Shown in pieces: positions 5,608 to 11,044 of a DNA stretch of 11,044 bases. Under the pieces are notes generated by a model. That model made no database searches. It saw only the letters and a program-made list of their open reading frames with translations, and was not told where the DNA came from. The DNA is taken from contig JAJYWW010000030.1 in assembly GCA_021791295.1 (NCBI GenBank), positions 1-11,044 of the forward strand. Reading direction: 5' to 3'. The translations under genes were made by a program, and so were the position numbers. This stretch comes from a bacterium. Its GTDB lineage: Bacteria; SZUA-79; Acidulodesulfobacterales; Acidulodesulfobacteraceae. Numbering within the stretch: position 1 is the first letter of the stretch; every line of letters begins with the position of its first letter.

Positions 5608-7728
5608 TTAAGAATGAAAATAATCGTAAATATTTTTTGCCGCCGTTTTATTTACGCCTTCAACTGCAGTCAATTCTTCTATAGAAGATTTTTTTATATT
5701 TTCTACGCTTCCAAGCTCTTTAATTAAATTGCCGTAAATTTTTTTACCTACCCCGTCTATATTTAGCAAATCCGAAGTAATCAGGGATTTCGTCTTAATT
5801 TTAGAAAAATAAGAGACGGCAAACCTGTGCGCCTCGTCTCTTAAGCTCATAAGCATTAAAATCTGCTCTTTGTTTTTGCCGAAATTAACTTCGTTTTTCC
5901 TGCCCGAAACATAAATTTTATCCAATTCGGTTTTTTTATAGGGATCGGCGGTTTTATCGCAGCTATGCCCTATAAAAATATCTTTGGCCTTTGCTATCGC
6001 TATAAGCGCCGGCATATTTTCTTTGTCGAATTCTTTGTCTGTTTTTTCAGCCTCCATAAATTCTTTGGCTGTTTTAACGAGAACGTTAAGCTGTCCTTTG
6101 CCGCCATCGACCATAATAACGTCCGGAAGAGGGTCTTTGCCGGACGCCGCGCCCTTAAAACGCCTGCCTAAAGCCTCATACATCATAGCATAATCGTCTG
6201 GAGTATTTTTGGTTTTAATCCTGTAACGTCTGTATAATGAAGTATCTTTGATTCCGTTGCGTAAAACTGATTTGGATGCGACGGCGTAAGTTCCGGAAAT
6301 ATTTGAAATATCGAAACATTCTATAATTTTAGGAATTTTACTTAAATGCAAAATTTCTTTTAAAATTTTTAATTTATTTAAACTTACGGCGTAATTATTA
6401 GTGCCGCTATTAGCATTTTTTATATTAACATTAACATTGCTATCGTTATCGGCATAAACGCCGGCGACAGCTTTGGCATCGGCGCCTGCATTGGTATTAA
6501 TATCGGCATCGGCGGTAAAAGCAGCGTCACCGTTATGCTCATTTTCTTTAATTAATTCGCTTGAACCGTTTAAATCAAAATCTACGCCTGCTTTTTCGAA
6601 AAAATTCTTTTTTGCATTTTCAAAAGCCATTTGCAACAGCGTGTCATACTTATTTTTATTTCTTTTTAAACTATCGGGTTCTATTATTTTAACTTTCTTT
6701 CCTGAATATTTTTTAATATATTCGAAAAGGCTTTTTTTATTTTCTCCGCCTATTTTTATCGGAACCAGTATTTCATCGGGAATATCTGCGTTAATTTCAA
6801 AATTTTTAGCATAATATCTGTCTAAAAAAGCCGAAATCATTTCGTCGTCTTTAATGTAGATATTTTTAAAAAAGAAATTTTTAGTGCCGGTGACCCTGCC
6901 GTTCCTTATAATTACTACGGTTATATCCAATTTATCGTTTTGCGAATAATACCCCGCCGCATCGATATCCTTTTCCTCTTTAAATACAACCGCCTGTTTT
7001 TCGTTTATCTTTATAATGGCGTTAATCTTATCCCTTAATTTTATGGCCGCTTCAAAATTTAACTCTTCGACGTGCTTATCCATGGACTTTTTCATCGATT
7101 TTATTAATTCCCTGTTTTTGCCGTTTAAAAGCAGAGTTATGCCTTCTATAGATTTTTTGTAGGCGTTAATATCGACAAAGCCGCAACAGGGACCGGAGCA
7201 TCTTTTAATTTGATAATAAAGGCAGGGTTTTTTCTTGGCGGCGCAGGAATTAAATTTATTGTCGGTGCATGTCCGCATTTTAAAAATTCTGTTGACTGTT
7301 TTTATGGTTTCGCTTACGGCAAAAGCGCTTGAATAAGGCCCGAAATATTCCCCGTCGCCTTTTCTAAAACTTCTCGTTTTAATTATATACGGAAATCCGG
7401 TTTTAGAATTAGCTATTTTTATATAAGGATATGATTTATCGTCTTTAAGACTTATGTTATATTTAGGCTTATATTGCTTGATAAGGGTGTTTTCCAGCAA
7501 AAACGCTTCTAATTCGTTGCCGGAAATTATAGTTTCTATATCGTTTATTTTTGAAACTAAATGTTCCGTTTTTACGCCTGCGTTTTTGCCGGAAAAATAC
7601 TGGGAAACCCTTTTTTTTAAATTTTTTGCTTTACCTACGTAAATAACGTCGCCGTTGGCATTTTTCATAATATAAACGCCGGGCGACCCGGAAATACCCT
7701 TAATCTTTGCAAGTAAATTTTCGTTCAT
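5608..7728 (-). CDS. uvrC: Excinuclease ABC subunit C
   Basis: Nuclease of nucleotide excision repair: joined to the UvrB-DNA complex, it cuts the damaged strand 3' and 5' of the lesion. All domains are present in 706 residues from ATG 7728. GIY-YIG nuclease at 14-90 (G17-V-Y, I-Y-V-G32, R40 and the NELEAF Glu); Cys cluster ending CLYYQIKRCSGPC; UVR motif EELNFEAAIKLRD that binds UvrB; RNase H-like nuclease with D473 (ECFDIS), D541 (MVDGGKGQL) and H634 (RDEAHRF); two helix-hairpin-helix repeats at the C-terminus (NIDGVGKKIYG, AVEGVNKTAAK). Typical length is about 600, and part of the excess is a low-complexity linker around 383-447. An upstream in-frame TTG at 7743 would add MYFVI, but the family starts just before the GIY-YIG domain, so I chose ATG 7728. 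Neither start has a Shine-Dalgarno. It lies about 110 nt downstream of uvrB. Confidence 0.97.
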   Translation of the reverse strand: MNENLLAKIKGISGSPGVYIMKNANGDVIYVGKAKNLKKRVSQYFSGKNAGVKTEHLVSKINDIETIISGNELEAFLLENTLIKQYKPKYNISLKDDKSYPYIKIANSKTGFPYIIKTRSFRKGDGEYFGPYSSAFAVSETIKTVNRIFKMRTCTDNKFNSCAAKKKPCLYYQIKRCSGPCCGFVDINAYKKSIEGITLLLNGKNRELIKSMKKSMDKHVEELNFEAAIKLRDKINAIIKINEKQAVVFKEEKDIDAAGYYSQNDKLDITVVIIRNGRVTGTKNFFFKNIYIKDDEMISAFLDRYYAKNFEINADIPDEILVPIKIGGENKKSLFEYIKKYSGKKVKIIEPDSLKRNKNKYDTLLQMAFENAKKNFFEKAGVDFDLNGSSELIKENEHNGDAAFTADADINTNAGADAKAVAGVYADNDSNVNVNIKNANSGTNNYAVSLNKLKILKEILHLSKIPKIIECFDISNISGTYAVASKSVLRNGIKDTSLYRRYRIKTKNTPDDYAMMYEALGRRFKGAASGKDPLPDVIMVDGGKGQLNVLVKTAKEFMEAEKTDKEFDKENMPALIAIAKAKDIFIGHSCDKTADPYKKTELDKIYVSGRKNEVNFGKNKEQILMLMSLRDEAHRFAVSYFSKIKTKSLITSDLLNIDGVGKKIYGNLIKELGSVENIKKSSIEELTAVEGVNKTAAKNIYDYFHS
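6388..6580 (-). repeat. Low-complexity linker insertion in uvrC
   Basis: This segment encodes about 64 residues of mainly Ala, Asp, Asn, Val and Gly in alternating order (for example ADADINTNAGADAKA and DNDSNVNVNIKN). The DNA shows a degenerate short-unit pattern, with GGCATCGGC near 6475-6515 recurring on the plus strand. It sits between the UvrB-binding middle region and the RNase H-like nuclease domain, where other UvrC proteins have a short linker. The frame is kept. It probably arose by replication slippage and forms a disordered tether. Confidence 0.6.
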
Positions 7729-7775
7729 AATAACAAAATACAAATAATATATATATATAATATATCATTAACTCA

Positions 7776-7802
7776 CCATTAGAGAAAAAAATTTTCTAAC
7801 GG
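7776..7802. repeat. Imperfect inverted repeat in the uvrB-uvrC gap
   Basis: CCATTAGA, a G bulge, AAAA, a 3-nt centre, TTTT and CTAACGG form arms of about 11 pairs with one bulge and one G-U pair in RNA. It lies 48 nt before the uvrC start and about 40 nt after the uvrB stop. It is not followed by a T-tract on the minus strand, so it is not a standard terminator. It could be a processing or protein-binding site. A short run of alternating AT follows toward uvrC at about 7747-7768. Confidence 0.4.
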
Positions 7803-7839
7803 CAATTTTGACAATTTTTAGATAAAGATAAGGCTAAAC

Positions 7840-9843
7840 TTAAACTTTATCCATTAAAAGCATATTTTTTTTAATATTATTAATTTCATCCCTAATGCGG
7901 GCTGCTTCTTCAAAATTAAGCTCCTTTACGGCTTTTTTCATTTTCTTAGATAAGTTTTTTATAAGTTTTTCGGCTTCTTTAGGGTCTATAATAAGAGGAG
8001 AATTTTCGTCGAAACCGCCGGATAAATCTATGTAGTCCTGCTCAAATATAGTAGTCAGCAGTCCGGCAATATTTTTTTTAATAGTCGTCGGCGTAATGTT
8101 ATTTTCTTTATTAAATGTTTCCTGAATTTTCCTTCTTCGCTCCGTTTCCGATATTGCAAATTTCATAGAATCGGTAATATTGTTGCCGTAAAGTATTACT
8201 TTTCCCTTAATATTTCTTGCCGCTCTGCCTATAGTCTGTATCAGTGATGTTTTGGAACGCAGAAAACCTTCTTTGTCGGCGTCTAAAATTCCGATCAGTT
8301 CGACTTCGGGAATATCAAGACCTTCTCTTAAGAGGTTTATGCCTACCAGTACGTCAAACTCTCCAAGCCTTAATTCTCTTATAATTTTAAATCTTTCGAG
8401 CGAATCTATATCGGAGTGAAGATATTTTGCCTTTATACCGCTGTCGATAAGAAATTCAGACAGGTCTTCCGACATTCTTTTGGTAAGGGTGGTAACAAGC
8501 GCCCTGCCGCCTCCGGATATCGTTTTTTTTATTTCCCCTATAATGTCGTCCACCTGATTTGTTTCGGGTCTGACTTCTACTTCAGGGTCTATTAATCCGG
8601 TAGGGCGTATTATCTGCTCTACTACCTGCGAACTTACGCTGAGTTCATAATCTGCGGGGGTAGCGGAAACAAAAATAAGATTTTTTATATGCGACGAAAA
8701 TTCTTCGAAATTAAGCGGGCGGTTGTCTAAAGCGCACGGCAGCCTGAAACCGTATTCTACCAAAGTAGATTTTCTTGAAATATCTCCGTTATACATCCCC
8801 CTGATTTGCGGAACGCTGACGTGGGATTCGTCTATCATTATTATAAAATCTTCAGGAAAATAGTCCAAAAGCGTAGGCGGCGGTTCGCCTTTTTTTCTTC
8901 CCGTCAAATGCCTCGAATAGTTTTCAATACCGGAACAATACCCCATCTCCTGCATCATTTCAAGATCGTACATCGTCCGCTGTTCCAGCCTCTGGGCTTC
9001 TACAAGTTTGCCGAGAGCTTTGAGTTCCATAAGCCTTTCTTTTAATTCTGCCTTTATGGTTTTAACCGCGCTTTTCATCGTAACTTCGTCGGCAACGTAA
9101 TGCGAAGCGGGATATATAGCCGTTTTGGAAAGCCTGCGTGTAATAACTCCTCTTAGCGGATCGATTTCCGCAATCATCGTAACTTCGTTGCCGAAAAATT
9201 CGATTCTTATAGCGATTTCTTCTTCGTATGCCGGAAAAACATCGACTATATCCCCTCTTACCCTGAACGTTCCGCGGTGAAAATCTATATCGTTTCTTTC
9301 GTATCTAATATCTGTCAGCTTGTCTAGAACGTCGCTTAAGTTTATCTCGTCCCCTTTTTTTACCTCAAGCAGCATATTGGCATAACTTTCGGGCGAACCT
9401 AACCCGTAAATGCATGATACCGACGCAATTACTATTACGTCTCTTCTGGAAAGGATAGAACGGGTAGCGGAATGTTTCATTTTATCTATCTGGTCGTTAA
9501 TCGCCGAATCTTTTTCTATATAAAGGTCTTTAGACGGAACATACGCTTCAGGCTGGTAATAATCGTAATAACTTATAAAAAATTCTACGGCATTTTCGGG
9601 AAACAAGGATTTAAATTCGGAATAAAGCTGTCCGGCGAGGGTTTTATTCGGCGCTATTATAAGAGCCGGCCTTTGCAACTCTTTTATAATGTTAGCCATC
9701 GTAAAAGTTTTGCCTGAACCGGTTACTCCCAGAAGCGTCTGATACCTAAAATTTTTCTTTTTTATTCCGTCCGTTAAAGATTTAATCGCAGCGGGCTGAT
9801 CGCCTGCAGGAGTGTTTTCGGAAACAAGATTAAATAAATCCAT
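7840..9843 (-). CDS. uvrB: Excinuclease ABC subunit B
   Basis: Damage-verifying helicase-like ATPase of nucleotide excision repair; it receives DNA from UvrA and recruits UvrC. The 667 residues cover the whole family length. Walker A G39-V-T-G-S-G44-K45-T46; the beta-hairpin [10 protein letters not shown] near 92-101 that clamps between DNA strands; DEAD-type motif MIDESHVS near residue 338; helicase motif [11 protein letters not shown]; and a C-terminal UVR coiled-coil motif [15 protein letters not shown] that pairs with the matching motif of UvrC. No insertion or defect is visible, in contrast to neighbouring genes. The ATG follows directly on a palindrome that holds a -10 box (9844-9862) and has no Shine-Dalgarno, so a leaderless or nearly leaderless mRNA is likely. 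It lies 48 nt downstream of rmuC and upstream of uvrC. Confidence 0.99.
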   Translation of the reverse strand: MDLFNLVSENTPAGDQPAAIKSLTDGIKKKNFRYQTLLGVTGSGKTFTMANIIKELQRPALIIAPNKTLAGQLYSEFKSLFPENAVEFFISYYDYYQPEAYVPSKDLYIEKDSAINDQIDKMKHSATRSILSRRDVIVIASVSCIYGLGSPESYANMLLEVKKGDEINLSDVLDKLTDIRYERNDIDFHRGTFRVRGDIVDVFPAYEEEIAIRIEFFGNEVTMIAEIDPLRGVITRRLSKTAIYPASHYVADEVTMKSAVKTIKAELKERLMELKALGKLVEAQRLEQRTMYDLEMMQEMGYCSGIENYSRHLTGRKKGEPPPTLLDYFPEDFIIMIDESHVSVPQIRGMYNGDISRKSTLVEYGFRLPCALDNRPLNFEEFSSHIKNLIFVSATPADYELSVSSQVVEQIIRPTGLIDPEVEVRPETNQVDDIIGEIKKTISGGGRALVTTLTKRMSEDLSEFLIDSGIKAKYLHSDIDSLERFKIIRELRLGEFDVLVGINLLREGLDIPEVELIGILDADKEGFLRSKTSLIQTIGRAARNIKGKVILYGNNITDSMKFAISETERRRKIQETFNKENNITPTTIKKNIAGLLTTIFEQDYIDLSGGFDENSPLIIDPKEAEKLIKNLSKKMKKAVKELNFEEAARIRDEINNIKKNMLLMDKV

Positions 9844-9862
9844 AATGTTATATTATAACATT
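9844..9862 (-). promoter_or_regulatory. Perfect palindrome with -10 box at the uvrB start: candidate operator/promoter
   Basis: AATGTTATA, one central base, TATAACATT: a perfect 9-bp inverted repeat ending at the base before the uvrB ATG. On the minus strand it contains TATAAT (9852-9857), which would put the transcription start about two nt before the ATG. A -35-like TGTTTT lies 17 nt upstream (9875-9880). A repressor on this palindrome would block the promoter. uvrB is a classic LexA target in many bacteria, but this is not the E. coli (CTGT...ACAG) or Gram-positive (GAAC...GTTC) LexA box. The regulator is unknown. Confidence 0.5.
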
Positions 9863-9891
9863 TTTGGCGGTTTTAAAACAGACGGGGAGAT

Positions 9892-11044
9892 TTAGTCGTT
9901 TTCGACGGAAAGAATATCGTCCTTGTCGTCTTTGTCGAACTTGGAAGCATCGAGCATTTTAGAAGTTTTTGCGCCGAGAAGCCTTATTTTATCCAGTTTA
10001 GACATTATATTGCCTTTTCCCGACGAAAGAAGACTTTTTGCGTTATTATAGGATACGGACGTTTTTTCTATGGAAGTTCCTATATCTTCCATACTTTTAG
10101 CGAAAGAACAAAATTTATCGTAAAGGCTTCCCGCGAGCGCCATTACTTCGGCTGCATTTTCCTGGCTTTTTTCCTGAATCCATAAATTATAAACTATTTT
10201 CAAGATTAGTAAAATAATGGAAGGGGTGGCTATTATAACTTTTTTTCCGTATGCATATGTCAAAAGGTCTCTGTCGTAATTTACTGCGGCGGTATAAGCA
10301 AACTCTATCGGTATAAACATAATAACGGAATCTAAGCTTTTTAGTCCGTATAGAGAGGTATATTTTTTGTCGCTTAACTCGTTTATGTGCCTTTTAATTG
10401 AAAGAATATGCGACTTAAGAAACTTTTCAGGGTCGCAATCAGGCTTAGAATCGGAATTAGAATCCGAATTAAGGCAATAGGCGGAAGAATCTGCACCGCT
10501 TCCGTAAGCCAAACTCATATATTTTTCGTAATCCGTTAAAGAAACTTTTGAGTCGATTATTAAATCCCTGTCCTTTGGAAGGTGCACTATAACATCAGGC
10601 CTTAAATTTATTTTTTCGTCCATTTCGTTTACTGTTTTTACCGTCTTCTGTATTTCATACTGAATTCCTTCTATGAGCTCCGATGATTCCAAAATCTGTT
10701 CCAGTATCATCTCGCCCCAGTCGCCCTGAACCTTTCCGCTGCCTTTAAGAGCCGAAGTCAGGTTGTCGGTCGTCTGCTTCATTACGTCTTGAGTATCTAT
10801 CAGTTTTTTTATTTCGTTTTGAAGCGAAAACCTCTGCTTAGACTCTTTATCATAGGTTTCCTCCACTTTTTTTTGGAACTCCAGAATCTTTTCGGAAAGA
10901 GGGTTGAGTATGCCGCTGATGCTGTCTTTATTGATTTCTATAAGTTTTTTACTTTTTTCTTCTAGTATTTTTGAAGACAAATTTTCGGAAAGATTTTCAA
11001 AAGCCTGTTTAAAATCAAGAAATTCATCTTTTTGACGTTTTAAT
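9892..11044 (-). CDS. rmuC: RmuC-family DNA recombination protein, N-terminus cut by window edge
   Basis: RmuC proteins limit recombination at inverted repeats in E. coli and have a predicted PD-(D/E)xK-like nuclease core after a membrane-anchored coiled coil. The frame is open to the right edge, with 383 codons seen; the missing part should be the N-terminal membrane segment and first part of the coiled coil. The visible N-terminal region is a charged coiled coil (LSEKILEFQKKVEETYDKE). Core signatures: GKVQGDWGEMILEQILE, RPDVIVHLPKDRDLIIDSKVSL with the expected D-x-K, VIMFIPIEFAYTAA and KVIIATPSIILLILK. A Ser/Asp/Asn-rich insertion lies between the DSKVSL strand and the next helix, encoded around the repeat at 10445-10468. 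An in-frame TTG at 10980 is not the start, because coding continues upstream of it. It is followed by uvrB after 48 nt. Confidence 0.95.
   Translation of the reverse strand, partial: LKRQKDEFLDFKQAFENLSENLSSKILEEKSKKLIEINKDSISGILNPLSEKILEFQKKVEETYDKESKQRFSLQNEIKKLIDTQDVMKQTTDNLTSALKGSGKVQGDWGEMILEQILESSELIEGIQYEIQKTVKTVNEMDEKINLRPDVIVHLPKDRDLIIDSKVSLTDYEKYMSLAYGSGADSSAYCLNSDSNSDSKPDCDPEKFLKSHILSIKRHINELSDKKYTSLYGLKSLDSVIMFIPIEFAYTAAVNYDRDLLTYAYGKKVIIATPSIILLILKIVYNLWIQEKSQENAAEVMALAGSLYDKFCSFAKSMEDIGTSIEKTSVSYNNAKSLLSSGKGNIMSKLDKIRLLGAKTSKMLDASKFDKDDKDDILSVEND
10445..10468 (-). repeat. 12-bp tandem duplication in rmuC
   Basis: On the plus strand TTAGAATCGGAA is followed directly by TTAGAATCCGAA, 11 of 12 bases identical. 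It encodes a Ser-Asp-Ser-Asn duplication inside a low-complexity stretch absent from typical RmuC proteins. Four-codon units keep the frame when copies are gained or lost. Confidence 0.7.

Noticed and set aside
6473..6814. Plus-strand open frames opposite uvrC and uvrB (also 8806-9045, 9472-9717)
   Set aside because: Antisense to strongly conserved coding sequence with low-quality protein composition.
7741..7743. TTG at 7743 as the uvrC start
   Set aside because: Adds five residues not usual in the family and has no ribosome site; ATG 7728 sits at the normal family start.
7747..7768. Alternating AT run upstream of uvrC as an origin or regulatory element
   Set aside because: Short dinucleotide run without accompanying DnaA boxes or iterons; probably just base composition near a promoter.
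10978..10980. TTG at 10980 as the rmuC start
   Set aside because: The same frame stays open with coiled-coil-like sequence to the window edge, and the family has a longer N-terminal region.

Overview
The window is strongly AT-rich, with long A/T runs and lysine-, asparagine- and isoleucine-heavy proteins. It is densely packed and uses the standard genetic code: TGG encodes Trp, and TGA ends the universal-stress and CobD-like genes. The gene set (fmt, def, uvrB, uvrC, rmuC) is ordinary bacterial housekeeping. A two-domain glutaredoxin-like protein disulfide oxidoreductase (PDO) with an apparent selenocysteine codon points to an anaerobic, selenocysteine-decoding bacterium. A deltaproteobacterial-type lineage is my guess, at low confidence and not demonstrated by this sequence.

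Layout. Left block, minus strand, read right to left: a signal-anchored Lys/Tyr-rich hypothetical protein (1559-2122), peptide deformylase def (948-1514) and methionyl-tRNA formyltransferase fmt (start at 961, running off the left edge). def and fmt overlap by 14 nt and act on opposite ends of N-formyl-methionine metabolism. A 173-bp AT-rich divergent promoter region separates this block from a plus-strand universal stress protein (2296-2742). A strong bidirectional terminator (2759-2810) then divides it from the convergent PDO gene (2842-3495, minus).

The PDO gene is the centre of interest. Its frame is interrupted by one TGA at 3067-3069, exactly where the first cysteine of the C-terminal CxxC motif belongs, giving U-P-H-C. 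Reading through gives an intact 217-residue two-domain protein. A GC-only hairpin with a GG-starting loop lies just downstream of the UGA, as expected for a bacterial SECIS element. Automatic annotation would report a truncated 142-residue protein.

Middle block, plus strand: a zinc-dependent phospholipase C-like protein without signal peptide, apparently on a leaderless mRNA (3610-4311), followed by a CobD-like PLP enzyme (4375-5568). Right block, minus strand: rmuC (enters from the right edge), uvrB and uvrC, a DNA-repair cluster. uvrB starts directly after a perfect 19-nt palindrome that contains a -10 box. Def, Fmt, UvrC and RmuC all seem to carry low-conservation insertions relative to their families.

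No stretch longer than 300 bases lacks a gene. I see no tRNA, rRNA, CRISPR array, insertion sequence or phage gene.
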